The notes under the pieces are model-generated. The model made no database searches, was not told the origin of the DNA, and saw only the letters and a program-made list of their open reading frames with translations. This document shows, one piece after another, positions 47,933 through 57,173 of a stretch of DNA of 64,000 bases (its first letter is position 1; each line of letters opens with the position of its first letter). Made by a program: the position numbers and the translations under genes. The stretch spans positions 1-64,000 of the forward strand of contig JAJYUT010000006.1 in NCBI GenBank assembly GCA_021792365.1. Direction: 5' to 3'. The stretch comes from Pseudomonadota bacterium. Its GTDB lineage: Bacteria; Pseudomonadota; Alphaproteobacteria; Dongiales; Dongiaceae.

Positions 47933-49483
47933 ATGGTCGATCGGCAGGCACAGGAGCTGCGCCGGGATCGCCGTCGCGGGCGTATTGGCGGAATGGGCGA
48001 CGAGACCCGCCGCCCCAATTACCGCACGCTCCGCAATCCCTTCCGCCCGCAACCGGTCTTCACCGACGACCAGGTCGTGCGCATCCACGATACCGCGTTG
48101 CGCGTGCTGGAGGAGCTCGGCATCAGGATACTGCTGCCGGAAGCGCGCGCCATCCTGCGAACAGCCGGCGCGCTGGTCGACGAAGACAGCCAGATGGTGC
48201 GCATCGGACGCGACATTGTTGCCTATGCGCTGAGTGCCGCGCCACGCTCCTTCGTGGCGCGCGCCGGCGATCGCAGCCGCGATGTCATGCTTGAGCTCGG
48301 CGGCCTGACATTTCTCGCCGGCTGCGGCTGCCCGAACGTCACGGATCTGGAACGCGGCCGCCGCGCCGGCACCTTGCGCGACTTTGAGGACTTGACCCGG
48401 TTGGTTCAGAGCTTTGATGTGCTGCACATCCAAGGCCCTTATGTCGAGCCGCAGGATGTCGATCCGCGATTTCGGCATCTTGCCTTCAACCGCGCGCAGC
48501 TCACCCTGTCGGACAAGCTGCCATTCGTGTATGCGCGCGGGACAGCGCAGGTGCTCGACAGTTTCGAGATGATTCGGCTGGCGCGGGGCCTGTCCGAGGA
48601 CGCATTTCGCGCCGAAGCGCACTGCTACACAGTTATCAACACCAATTCGCCGCGCCAACTTGATGTCCCAATGGCGCAAGGCATCATCGACTTCGCCCGT
48701 TGGTGTCAGCCATCCATCATCACGCCCTTCTGCCTGGCGGGTGCGATGGCGCCCATCACGGTGGCAGGCGCGCTCACCTTGCAGCACGCGGAAGCGCTGG
48801 CCGGCATTGCGCTCGCGCAATTGACCCAAGCCGGCGCGCCGGTGGTCTATGGCAGTTTCTCGTCCAATGTCGACATGAAGTCGGGCGCACCGGCCTTTGG
48901 CACACCCGAACATGTCAAGGCGACGCTCGGCGCCGGGCAGCTCGCCTCGTTCCTCGGCCTCCCCTGGCGCGCCGGCGGCGGCAGCGCGGCCAACGTGTCC
49001 GATGCCCAGGCCGCCCATGAGAGCCAGTTTGGCGTCTGGGGCTCTGTCCTGGCCGGCGCCACGGTGCTGATCCATGCCGCCGGCTGGCAGGAGGGCGGCC
49101 TCTGCTTTTCGCTCGAGAAGATGATCACGGATGTCGAGATGCTGCAGGCAATAGCCGAGCTATGCAGCACCACGCCCGGCGACGATGAATCAATCGGCTT
49201 CGCGGCGATCGCAGAGGTCCAGCCGGGCGGGCATTTCTTCGCGGCCCAGCACACCATGGCCCGGTATCGCACGGCGTTCTATGAGCCCTTGGTCGCCGAT
49301 TGGTCCAACTATGGCAACTGGACCGAGGCCGGCGCAAAGAACGCCACCGAGCGCGCCCTGGGCGTGTGGAAGCGCGCGTTGCACGACTTCACGGCGCCGG
49401 TTGCCGCCGCTACGTGCGGCGAGCGGATCGAGGGGTTCATCGCACGGCGCACAGAGGCCGGCGGCGCGCCGCCAATCTCGTAG
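47933..49483 (+). CDS. MttB-family (trimethylamine methyltransferase-like) protein, no pyrrolysine
   Basis: A 516-residue member of the MttB superfamily. It starts MVDRQAQELRRDRRRGRIGG after GAGGAG, with IHDTALRVLEELGIRILLPE, then FLAGCGCPNVTDLERGRRAG, TPFCLAGAMAPITVAGAL and YGSFSSNVDMKSGAPAFGTP. The frame is open with no internal amber codon, so it belongs to the non-pyrrolysine branch, which includes glycine betaine and other quaternary-amine demethylases. A corrinoid partner protein is not encoded beside it. With the preceding dehydrogenase/GcvT fusion it suggests stepwise removal of methyl groups from a quaternary or tertiary amine (inference). Confidence 0.87.
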   Translation: MVDRQAQELRRDRRRGRIGGMGDETRRPNYRTLRNPFRPQPVFTDDQVVRIHDTALRVLEELGIRILLPEARAILRTAGALVDEDSQMVRIGRDIVAYALSAAPRSFVARAGDRSRDVMLELGGLTFLAGCGCPNVTDLERGRRAGTLRDFEDLTRLVQSFDVLHIQGPYVEPQDVDPRFRHLAFNRAQLTLSDKLPFVYARGTAQVLDSFEMIRLARGLSEDAFRAEAHCYTVINTNSPRQLDVPMAQGIIDFARWCQPSIITPFCLAGAMAPITVAGALTLQHAEALAGIALAQLTQAGAPVVYGSFSSNVDMKSGAPAFGTPEHVKATLGAGQLASFLGLPWRAGGGSAANVSDAQAAHESQFGVWGSVLAGATVLIHAAGWQEGGLCFSLEKMITDVEMLQAIAELCSTTPGDDESIGFAAIAEVQPGGHFFAAQHTMARYRTAFYEPLVADWSNYGNWTEAGAKNATERALGVWKRALHDFTAPVAAATCGERIEGFIARRTEAGGAPPIS

Positions 49484-49553
49484 AGCCGCTCGGCTCATGT
49501 GGAGAAAGCCCGAAAATGGGCTCGGATAGCAGACACAATCCAACGGGGACAAC

Positions 49554-51584
49554 ATGAAGCAGGGCAGCGCGATTAAGAAAAAGGTCGAGATTGTCGAACT
49601 CGCCTGGATCCCGGTGAGCGGTAATCGCAAGCTGGCGGCACGCCTGTTCTTGCCGCGCGACGCGGTGCAGAAACCGGTTCCCTGCATTCTCGAATACCTG
49701 CCCTACCGCCGTCGCGACGGAACGCGCGCGCGCGACGATACCAAGCATATCTGGTTCGCTGCCAACGGCTATGCCGCGGCACGCGTCGATATCGCCGGAA
49801 CCGGCGATTCCGAAGGCCTGGTCGAAGACGAGTATGTGGAGCGCGAACAGGATGACGCACTGGAGGTCATCGCCTGGCTATCGCGACAGCCCTGGTGCAG
49901 CGGCAATGTCGGTATGATCGGCATCTCCTGGGGCGGCTTCAACGGATTGCAGATCGCCGCGCGCCGGCCGCCACAGCTCAAGGCTATCGTCACCAGCTGC
50001 TCCACCGATGACCGCTATGCATGCGATGCCCACTACATGGGCGGCTGCCTGATCAATGACAACTTCGCCTGGGGCGGTGCCTTCTTCAATTATGGTGGAT
50101 TGCCGCCGGATCCCGCGATGGTCGGCGAGGATCGCTGGAAGGAGATGTGGAAGCACCGCATCGACAACCTGCCGGTCTTTCCCGCGGAATGGCTGAAACA
50201 CCAGCGGCGCGACGCGTTTTGGAAGCACGGCTCGGTGTGCGAGGACTACGACGCGATCGAGTGCGCGGTGCTGGCGGTCGGTGGCTGGCTCGATGGCTAC
50301 ACGCCGACCATTCTCAATCTCGTCGAGCGGCTGAAGGCGCCGTGCAAAGGATTGATCGGCCCGTGGGGTCACAAGGAGCCACACGAGGGCGTGCCGGCGC
50401 CGGCGATCGATTTCCTGACCGAATGCAAGCGCTGGTGGGACAGGTGGCTGAAAGGGATCGAGACCGGCGTCGAGAAGGATCCCGACATCCGGCTCTACAT
50501 CATGGATTATGCCAAGCCGGTGCCGCACTTCCGGGAACGCAAGGGGCACTGGCTGGGCTTCAAGGAATGGCCTTCGAAGAAGATCAGGCGCAAACCCATG
50601 TATCTCGCTGGATCAAACCTAGTGGAACGCAAGCCGCGCGCCAAGTCGGAGCGTCTATCCATCTGCTCGCCGCTCACCGTCGGCATCCGGGGCCAGGAAT
50701 GGTGCCCCTACGGCCAGGGCCGTGTCGCTGCAGAGGGAGCCACGGACCAGCGCGAGGATGACGGCGGCTCGCTCTGCTTCGACACGGCACCCTTGAGGGC
50801 GCCGCTGCATCTGGTCGGCAATTCCTTCGTGCGCCTGCGCGTCGCCGCGGACAAGCCGCAGGCCCTGGTGGCCGTACGCCTGAACGACGTGGCGCCGGAC
50901 GGCACGTCCGCGATGGTTACCTTCGGCATCCTCAACCTGTCGCATCGCGAGAGCCACGAGTTCCCGACACCGCTGAAGCCGGGCAAGTTCTACGACGTGG
51001 TGGTGCCGTTCAAGTCGATCGCTCAGACCTTGCCCAAGGGGCATCGGTTGCGGCTCGCCATCTCCTCCAGCTACTGGCCGACTGCCTGGCCCTCACCGGA
51101 CGCCGCCACTCTGACGGTGGATGCCGCGCGCTCCGCGGTGGATCTGTCGACGCTGCCGGGCTTCACCGGCCTTGGCGGGGTAAAGTTTGGGCCGGCCCAG
51201 GGCGCCCCGGACGCGCCGATGACCGAGATCGTTCCGGACAGGGAGACGCGCACGCTCCACTACGCTGTCGAGACCCAGACCACGACGTTCAACATCAAGA
51301 GCGACGACGGCCGCTACATCCTGGACGAGATCGGGACCGAGCAGACTTCGACCCGTACCAAAACCTATTCGATCCAGCGCGAAGACCCTACGAGCGCCCG
51401 CAGCGTGGTCACCGTGACCCAGACCTACAAGCGCGGCGACTGGGATGCGGGCTTCGATAGCGAGGTCGCCGTCAGCTGCGACGCCAAGTTCTTCTATCTC
51501 ACCGCGTGGGTCAAAGCCTACGACCACGGCAGGCTCTTCGCGAGCCGCGACTATAAGGAGAAGATCAAGCGAGATTGCATGTAG
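49554..51584 (+). CDS. CocE/NonD-family (S15-type) hydrolase
   Basis: A 676-residue serine hydrolase of the X-Pro dipeptidyl-peptidase/cocaine esterase class. The alpha/beta hydrolase part begins near residue 30 (RDAVQKPVPCILEYLPYRRR) with nucleophile S125 in IGISWGGFNG; GPWGHKEPHEGV carries the catalytic His. The C-terminal jelly-roll (from about residue 380, FDTAPLRAPLHLVGNSFV) is complete. It has no signal peptide and is probably cytoplasmic. The family hydrolyses amide or ester bonds of acylated or Pro-containing substrates. Beside a dipeptide-type importer it may split an imported conjugate (inference). Confidence 0.87.
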   Translation: MKQGSAIKKKVEIVELAWIPVSGNRKLAARLFLPRDAVQKPVPCILEYLPYRRRDGTRARDDTKHIWFAANGYAAARVDIAGTGDSEGLVEDEYVEREQDDALEVIAWLSRQPWCSGNVGMIGISWGGFNGLQIAARRPPQLKAIVTSCSTDDRYACDAHYMGGCLINDNFAWGGAFFNYGGLPPDPAMVGEDRWKEMWKHRIDNLPVFPAEWLKHQRRDAFWKHGSVCEDYDAIECAVLAVGGWLDGYTPTILNLVERLKAPCKGLIGPWGHKEPHEGVPAPAIDFLTECKRWWDRWLKGIETGVEKDPDIRLYIMDYAKPVPHFRERKGHWLGFKEWPSKKIRRKPMYLAGSNLVERKPRAKSERLSICSPLTVGIRGQEWCPYGQGRVAAEGATDQREDDGGSLCFDTAPLRAPLHLVGNSFVRLRVAADKPQALVAVRLNDVAPDGTSAMVTFGILNLSHRESHEFPTPLKPGKFYDVVVPFKSIAQTLPKGHRLRLAISSSYWPTAWPSPDAATLTVDAARSAVDLSTLPGFTGLGGVKFGPAQGAPDAPMTEIVPDRETRTLHYAVETQTTTFNIKSDDGRYILDEIGTEQTSTRTKTYSIQREDPTSARSVVTVTQTYKRGDWDAGFDSEVAVSCDAKFFYLTAWVKAYDHGRLFASRDYKEKIKRDCM

Positions 51585-51668
51585 TGTCCAATCAAGCAAG
51601 ACTCGGTTGGAGCATGCTTGCGCACCGTATAACAACGACCCCCATACAGATGAGACAGGGAGACCATC

Positions 51669-53207
51669 ATGGCCACGGACTTTAGTCGGCGTACTCTCAT
51701 GCAGGCGGCAGCCGCATTGCCCCTGCTCGGCATGGCCTCGCAGATCGCCTTCGGCGCAGAAGGCGAAGTGATCGCGCGCATCGAAACCGACCTGAAGAAC
51801 CTCGATCCTGCGAATCGTGTCGGCTCGATTGAGGACAATATTCTCCAGGCAACGACCCAGACGCTTGCGCGGTTCAAGCCGAACTCCCTGGAATGGGAGC
51901 CGGACGCAGCCAAGACCATCAGCCAGGTGAGCGAGACTGAGATCGACTTCGAGCTCAACCCCGGCCAGATGTTCAGCGACGGCTATGGCGAGTTGACCGC
52001 GGACGATGTGAAATTCTCGCTCGAGCGCTTCCTGCCCGATGCCCAGGGCAACAAGCCGGCCTATGCCGACGATTGGGGCGCGCTCGACTATGTCGAGGTG
52101 ACCGGCAAATACACCGGCAAGATCATCCTGAAGAATCCGGCTCCGGCCTTGTGGGTGATCGGCATCTGCGACAGCTCCGGCACGATTCTGTCCAAGAAGG
52201 CGACCACCGAGCTGGGCGGCAAGATCTCGACCAAGGTCGTGGGATCGGGCCCGTATGTACTCAAGGAGTGGAAGCCGAACGAGCATGTGATCCTCGAAGC
52301 CAATCCCGACTACAAGGGAAACGCACCGGCGCAGCTGAAGCGGATCATCCTGAAGCCGATCTCGGAGTGGCAGACCGCCCTGCTCGCCTTCCAGGCCAAG
52401 GAGGTCACTTTCACCGAGGTCGAGCCGACTGCGGTGACCGAGGTCGAGCAGGATCCGAATTCCGCCGTGATCAAGATCGACGGCATCGACTACGAATGGA
52501 TCGGCGTCAATGTGGAGAAGGCGCCGCTCGACGATTCGAAGGTGCGTCAGGCGATCCGCTACGGCATCGACGTCGATGCCATTATTGCCGGGGCTTGGTC
52601 CGGCACCGTCTCGCGTGCCAAGACCCTGCTCGCCCCTCAGTTGCTCGGACATTGGGCAGATGCACCGGTCTATCAGTATGATCCGGAGAAGGCGAAGGCG
52701 TTGCTCGCGGAGGCTGGCGTTTCCGACCTGAAAGTGACGCTCACCTGCCTGAACGACGCACGCACGCAGGCAGAGGCGCAGATCGTTCAAGCCAATCTGG
52801 CGGAGGCCGGCGTCACTGTCACCATCAACGCGTTGGATGGCGGCGCCTACTGGGGCATGGGCGAGGGCGACAAGAGCAAGGACCTCGAACTCACCATCAT
52901 CCCCTACTCCTCGAAGTTCGATCCGAGCTTCCAGACACAGTGGTTCGTCTCCTCGCAAGTCGGCGTGTGGAACTGGCAGCGATGGAAGAACGCGGAGTTC
53001 GACAAGCTGCATTCTGAGGCAGCCTCGATCACCGATGAAGATGAGCGCGCCAGGAAGTATGTCCGCATGCAGCAACTGCTCGACGAATCTGCCTCCTGTA
53101 TCTGGATCACCCATGGCGTGCACAATTTCGCTCATGCCAAATCGGTGACCCCTGCCCTGCTGCCCAATGGCGTCAACTGGCAGCTCCGCTACTTCAAGTC
53201 GGCGTGA
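51669..53207 (+). CDS. family-5 (dipeptide-type) ABC substrate-binding protein
   Basis: A 512-residue periplasmic binding protein. A short twin-Arg-like signal (FSRRTLMQAAAALPLLGMAS) ends near FGAEGE. Class motifs are RIETDLKNLDPANRVGSIED, FELNPGQMFSDGYGELTADDVKFS, GSGPYVLKEWKPNEHVILE and DSKVRQAIRYGIDVDAII. GAGACAGGGAG precedes the ATG. It is followed by two permeases and two ATPases and delivers the substrate to them. Confidence 0.92.
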   Translation: MATDFSRRTLMQAAAALPLLGMASQIAFGAEGEVIARIETDLKNLDPANRVGSIEDNILQATTQTLARFKPNSLEWEPDAAKTISQVSETEIDFELNPGQMFSDGYGELTADDVKFSLERFLPDAQGNKPAYADDWGALDYVEVTGKYTGKIILKNPAPALWVIGICDSSGTILSKKATTELGGKISTKVVGSGPYVLKEWKPNEHVILEANPDYKGNAPAQLKRIILKPISEWQTALLAFQAKEVTFTEVEPTAVTEVEQDPNSAVIKIDGIDYEWIGVNVEKAPLDDSKVRQAIRYGIDVDAIIAGAWSGTVSRAKTLLAPQLLGHWADAPVYQYDPEKAKALLAEAGVSDLKVTLTCLNDARTQAEAQIVQANLAEAGVTVTINALDGGAYWGMGEGDKSKDLELTIIPYSSKFDPSFQTQWFVSSQVGVWNWQRWKNAEFDKLHSEAASITDEDERARKYVRMQQLLDESASCIWITHGVHNFAHAKSVTPALLPNGVNWQLRYFKSA

Positions 53208-53234
53208 CGGTTTCGCTACCGCACACTGCGCTAT

Positions 53235-53265
53235 GCCGCCCTTTTCCGTGCCGGAGGAGGGCGGC
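53235..53265 (+). repeat. stem-loop between binding protein and permease
   Basis: GCCGCCCT (53235-53242) and AGGGCGGC (53258-53265) form a perfect 8-bp stem with a 15-base loop in the 85-bp gap. Such hairpins between an abundant binding protein and its permease often stabilise the upstream mRNA or attenuate read-through. Confidence 0.5.
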
Positions 53266-53292
53266 AATGACTCGCGTCGTTGATTCCGCCTC

Positions 53293-54258
53293 ATGCCCGC
53301 CATAGTCCAGTTTATCGTCCAACGCTTGGCTGCCGCGCTGCTCACACTGGTGGGCGCGATCCTGTTGCTGTTCGTGATCATCCAGTTCGTACCGGGCGAT
53401 CTGGCCAGCATCCTGCTGGGACCGCGCGCGACCCCGGAGCTACGTGCGCAGTTCGCCGAGCGTATGGGCCTCGACCGTTCCATCCCGGAGCAGATTTTTT
53501 TGTTCTTCCGGCGGGCAGTGAGCGGCGATCTCGGGACCGACGTCGTCACCGGCCGGGATATCCTGAGCATCATCCTGGACGTGCTGCCGAACACGTTGCA
53601 GCTGGCCGGCGCCGGCCTGCTGATATCCCTCGCTTTCGGAATTGCGCTTGGGTGCATTGCTGCGCTGAAGCCGGGTTCGCTGATCGATACGGTGCTCGGC
53701 GTCGCCTCCGTCGCGTTCATCACCACACCAGCCTTCGTGGTCGCCATTTTCCTGCTGTTGATCTTTTCCCTGAAGCTACACTGGTTGCCGGTGACTGGCG
53801 CCGGCGCCCCCGGCGACCCGCTCGACCGCCTGTCGCACCTGATTCTGCCGGCGACGGCCTTGTCCATCGGCTGGATCGGCTATTTGGCGCGGCTGGTGCG
53901 CGCCTCCCTGTTGGAAGTGCTGTCGGAGCAGCATGTCCGCATGATGCGCGCCTATGGCGTGCCGGAGGGGCGAATCGTGCGCCACTTTGCCCTGCGGCTG
54001 GCGCTGGTGCCGATGGTGGCCGTAATGGGCATCGGTGTCGGCGACATGATCAGCAACGCTGTGTTTGTCGAGATCATCTTTGCCCGGCCGGGCATCGGCA
54101 CCTTGATCTATAACGCCATCCTGAACCGCAACTTCCCGATTGTGCAGGCCGGCATTCTGTTCACCGTGCTGACTTATGTCACCTGCAACCTGCTGGTCGA
54201 TGTGATCAATGCGCTGCTGGATCCGCGCATTGCGCGCAGCCTGAATAAGCCCGCCTGA
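53293..54258 (+). CDS. dipeptide-type ABC permease (DppB-like)
   Basis: A 321-residue permease. It begins MPAIVQFIVQRLAAALLTLVGAILLLFVII, seen here as the usual RL...L..L.G...L.F start of DppB. ERMGLDRSIPEQIFLFF lies in the periplasmic loop and AYGVPEGRIVRHFALRLALVP is the EAA region. The stop overlaps the next start (TGATG). Confidence 0.92.
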   Translation: MPAIVQFIVQRLAAALLTLVGAILLLFVIIQFVPGDLASILLGPRATPELRAQFAERMGLDRSIPEQIFLFFRRAVSGDLGTDVVTGRDILSIILDVLPNTLQLAGAGLLISLAFGIALGCIAALKPGSLIDTVLGVASVAFITTPAFVVAIFLLLIFSLKLHWLPVTGAGAPGDPLDRLSHLILPATALSIGWIGYLARLVRASLLEVLSEQHVRMMRAYGVPEGRIVRHFALRLALVPMVAVMGIGVGDMISNAVFVEIIFARPGIGTLIYNAILNRNFPIVQAGILFTVLTYVTCNLLVDVINALLDPRIARSLNKPA

Positions 54259-55103
54259 TGGACGTCTATCTCCCCATCCTCCGCGACATCTGGCGCAGCC
54301 CGACCGGTCGGATCGGGCTTGTGCTGGTCATCCTGATTCTGCTGTTCGCCATCCTCGGACCAGTCTTCTCCGTCGCTCCCAACAAGATCGCCGTGCAGGA
54401 TCGATTCCAGGGGCCAAGTTTGCAGCACCTGCTCGGCACCGATAATCTGGGCCGCGATCTGTTTTCCCGCACGGCGCAAGGCACCCGTGCCGCGTTGGCC
54501 ATCTCGCTCATCGTGGTTGCCCTGTCGCTGCTGATCGGCGCCATCATCGGCGTCGCTGCCGGCATGGCGGGGGGCTGGATCGATCGCGGAGTGATCGTCT
54601 TATTCGACATCATCAGCGCCTATCCTGCAGTGATCCTGGCCATGGGACTGATTGCACTCTATGGCGTTGGCTTCACCAACTTGCTTCTGGTCGTCACGCT
54701 GCTGTTCATTCCGCAATTCGGCCGCATGGCGCGGGCGCAGACCTTGTCGCTGCGCCATCAGCCTTTCATCGACGCCGAACGCGTGCTGGGCCTGCCGATG
54801 GCGAAACTGGTCTGGCGCCACTTCCTGCCGAATGTGCTAGGTCCGCTGATCGTGCTGGCCAGCATGAATGTGCCGGTCGTCATCACCATCGAGGCCGGCC
54901 TGTCTTTCATCGGTCTCGGCGTGCAGCCGCCGCAGGCCAGCCTCGGCAGCCTGATCCGCGACGGCTATGTCTTCCTGAACCAGTCCTGGTGGCCGACCAT
55001 CGGATCGGCCATCACCCTGGCACTGGCCACGCTGGGCTCCACCTTGTTCGGCGAGGCGCTGCGCGACGCCGCCGACCCGAAACTGCGAGGCCGTCACAAG
55101 TGA
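54258..55103 (+). CDS. dipeptide-type ABC permease (DppC-like)
   Basis: A 281-residue permease, partner of the previous one. Typical features are the N-terminal helix (IGLVLVILILLFAILGPVF), HLLGTDNLGRDLFSRTAQGT and the EAA loop ERVLGLPMAKLVWRHFLPNVLGP. The stop overlaps the GTG start of the ATPase gene (GTGA). Confidence 0.92.
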   Translation: MDVYLPILRDIWRSPTGRIGLVLVILILLFAILGPVFSVAPNKIAVQDRFQGPSLQHLLGTDNLGRDLFSRTAQGTRAALAISLIVVALSLLIGAIIGVAAGMAGGWIDRGVIVLFDIISAYPAVILAMGLIALYGVGFTNLLLVVTLLFIPQFGRMARAQTLSLRHQPFIDAERVLGLPMAKLVWRHFLPNVLGPLIVLASMNVPVVITIEAGLSFIGLGVQPPQASLGSLIRDGYVFLNQSWWPTIGSAITLALATLGSTLFGEALRDAADPKLRGRHK

Positions 55104-56092
55104 GCGGCGCCGCAATCAGCCATCTCAGCGTCGACTTCGCGACCAAGGGCGGCATCCATCATGCCGTGCGCGATATCAGCCTGGCCGCCGGCCCTGGCCG
55201 CATCCTGGGGCTGGTTGGCGAATCCGGTAGCGGCAAGTCGACCGTCGCCCTGGCGCTCATGGGATTGCTTGCCGGCAATGCTGAGGTGACCTCCGGGGCG
55301 CTGCAGCTCGGCAGTGAGTCCTATGACCTCGCCAGAGCGCAGGCGACCGCCGCGCTGCGCGGCATTCGCATGGCCATGATCTTCCAGGACCCGTTTGCTT
55401 CGCTCAATCCGGTGTTCTCCATCCGCGCGCACCTCACTGAGGTGCTAAGCCGCCGATCCCCGGAGCTGGATGGCGAGGCGCGTAACCGGGCAGCGATGGA
55501 AGCGCTGGCGGCCGTCGGTATCGATCGGCCGGAGATCCGCCTCGCCCAGTATCCGCACGAGCTCAGCGGCGGCATGCGCCAGCGCGTGGCCATCGCCATG
55601 GCGCTGCTGGTACGTCCCGATCTGCTGATCGCCGACGAGCCGACAACGGCGCTCGATGCCACTGTAGAGGCACAGGTGATGCAGCAGATCTGCGGCCTGC
55701 GCGACCGCATCGGCTGCTCCATTCTGCTCATCACCCATTCGCTCGGACTTGTGGCGCAGTATTGCGATGACATCGCCGTGATGTATGCGGGTGAGCTGGT
55801 TGAGCAAGGCAGCGTTGCCGCGGTCGCTGCTAAGCCCGGACACCCCTACGCGCGGGCGCTGCTGGCGTGCGAAGTGACGATCGACGCGCCTCGCGGGGCC
55901 GACGCGAGGGCGAGCCGCTTTCGCATCATCCCGGGCGATCTGCCGGACCCACTGCACCTGCCGTCGGGCTGCATCTTCCGCACACGGTGCGACATGGCCA
56001 TCGCCGACTGCGCGCGCATCGTGCCGCCGCCGGTTACGGTCAATGGCGAGCCCGGCCATGTCGCTCGCTGCATCCGGGTGAACGAGAAATGA
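55100..56092 (+). CDS. dipeptide-type ABC ATPase (DppD-like)
   Basis: A 330-residue ATPase with Walker A GESGSGKST, Q-loop IFQDPFASLNPV, signature LSGGMRQRVAIAMAL, Walker B LLIADEPTTALD and H-loop ITHSLGLVAQ. The C-terminal oligopeptide-type domain carries the four-Cys FeS-like pattern around SGCIFRTRCDMAIADCAR. I start it at GTG 55100 overlapping the DppC stop rather than in the longer frame from 54989. Confidence 0.92.
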   Translation: MSGAAISHLSVDFATKGGIHHAVRDISLAAGPGRILGLVGESGSGKSTVALALMGLLAGNAEVTSGALQLGSESYDLARAQATAALRGIRMAMIFQDPFASLNPVFSIRAHLTEVLSRRSPELDGEARNRAAMEALAAVGIDRPEIRLAQYPHELSGGMRQRVAIAMALLVRPDLLIADEPTTALDATVEAQVMQQICGLRDRIGCSILLITHSLGLVAQYCDDIAVMYAGELVEQGSVAAVAAKPGHPYARALLACEVTIDAPRGADARASRFRIIPGDLPDPLHLPSGCIFRTRCDMAIADCARIVPPPVTVNGEPGHVARCIRVNEK

Positions 56093-56865
56093 CAGCCGCG
56101 ATCTCGATCCGCGACGCCAAGCTACGATTCGGCCACACGCAGGCACTGGACAGCGTGACGCTCGATGTCGCCCCGCGCGACTGTTTCGGCCTGGTTGGAG
56201 AGAGCGGCTCCGGAAAGACCACATTGATGCGCGTCATCCTGGGGCTGGAGCGCCTGCAATCCGGCTCCATCCGGCTGTTCGATGCGCCGCTCAAGTCAGG
56301 CAGCGCGGGCATTGCCCAGAGAACTCGCCTGGTGCAGGCGATCTTTCAGGATCCCGCCGCCTCTCTCTCGCCGCGCCGGCGCATCGGGCAACTGCTCGAC
56401 GAGGTCGGCGAGGTGCTCGGTGAGGCCCGCGATTCCATCCGCGCGCGCCAAGCCGCCCTTTTTCAGCGCCTTGGCCTGCCGCCCGGTACGGTCGACAAGT
56501 ATCCGTATCAGATCAGCGGTGGCCAGGCGCGCCGCGTCGCCGTCGCAAGGGCCTTGCTGATGAACCCGCGCATCCTGATCGCCGACGAGCCGACCGCGGG
56601 CCTCGACGTCTCGGTTCAGGGCGACTTGCTGAACCTGCTCCAGGAACTGCGGGCCGACCGCGACCTGACCCTGGTGGTGGTGAGCCACAATCTCGCTGTG
56701 GTTCGCCTCATCGCAGATGCCGCCGCCGTCATGCATCGCGGCCGGATCGTCGAGCAGGGACCCGCGGCGCAGGTATTTGACGGACCGGCTGCCGATTATA
56801 CAAAGCGGCTGCTTGCCTCCTGGCCACGCCTGCGCTGGCACGCCTTGGGTTCAAACCTCGAATGA
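56089..56865 (+). CDS. dipeptide-type ABC ATPase (DppF-like), short
   Basis: A 258-residue ATPase starting MTAAISIRDAKLRFGHTQAL at ATG 56089, overlapping the DppD stop. It has Walker A GESGSGKTT, FQDPAASLSPRRR, signature ISGGQARRVAVARAL and Walker B LIADEPTAGLD; the signature has Ala in place of the usual Gln after GGQ. It is about 60 residues shorter than most DppF proteins because the C-terminal cysteine domain is absent. Last gene of the importer operon. Confidence 0.9.
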   Translation: MTAAISIRDAKLRFGHTQALDSVTLDVAPRDCFGLVGESGSGKTTLMRVILGLERLQSGSIRLFDAPLKSGSAGIAQRTRLVQAIFQDPAASLSPRRRIGQLLDEVGEVLGEARDSIRARQAALFQRLGLPPGTVDKYPYQISGGQARRVAVARALLMNPRILIADEPTAGLDVSVQGDLLNLLQELRADRDLTLVVVSHNLAVVRLIADAAAVMHRGRIVEQGPAAQVFDGPAADYTKRLLASWPRLRWHALGSNLE

Positions 56866-57173
56866 CCGCTATGGGTCATTAGCAGCCTAGCCGATCAATC
56901 TTGGACGCGTCCGCCCTTGCGCCGATAGCGGACATCTCCCGCGAGACGCCGTTCGTCTCGAAGGGTGCCGATAGGCGGCATGCATGCTAGACGCCTGTGA
57001 TCAGCCGGCTAACCAGGATGCGTAGTCGTTGACTGCGACGGCTGGATAGAAACGCCGGCCGCGTAGCCAATGTATGTAGTCGCGCCCGCTCCTCCAAATG
57101 TCGTAGGAGGCCGCGTCGATTCTTGGCGCCGCCGCGGCGGTTTGATAATGCGAGTTTCGCAGCACCCCTACAA
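56866..57173. other. gap between convergent genes with a hairpin
   Basis: No gene recognised. CGAGACG (56942-56948) and CGTCTCG (56954-56960) form a perfect 7-bp stem with a 5-base loop between the convergent importer and ggt genes, a possible two-way terminator without clear T-runs. A minus-strand coding-like piece (GRRFYPAVAVNDYASWLAG, then stop near 57005) is present but not recognised. Confidence 0.35.

Noticed and set aside
47933-49483. Pyrrolysine-dependent MttB
   Set aside because: No in-frame amber codon exists in the gene, so it is the non-pyrrolysine branch.
51093-53867. 924-residue open frame on the minus strand
   Set aside because: It lies opposite the hydrolase and binding-protein genes, which have clear families. 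Its Arg/Ala-rich translation has no motifs; it is a high-GC mirror frame.
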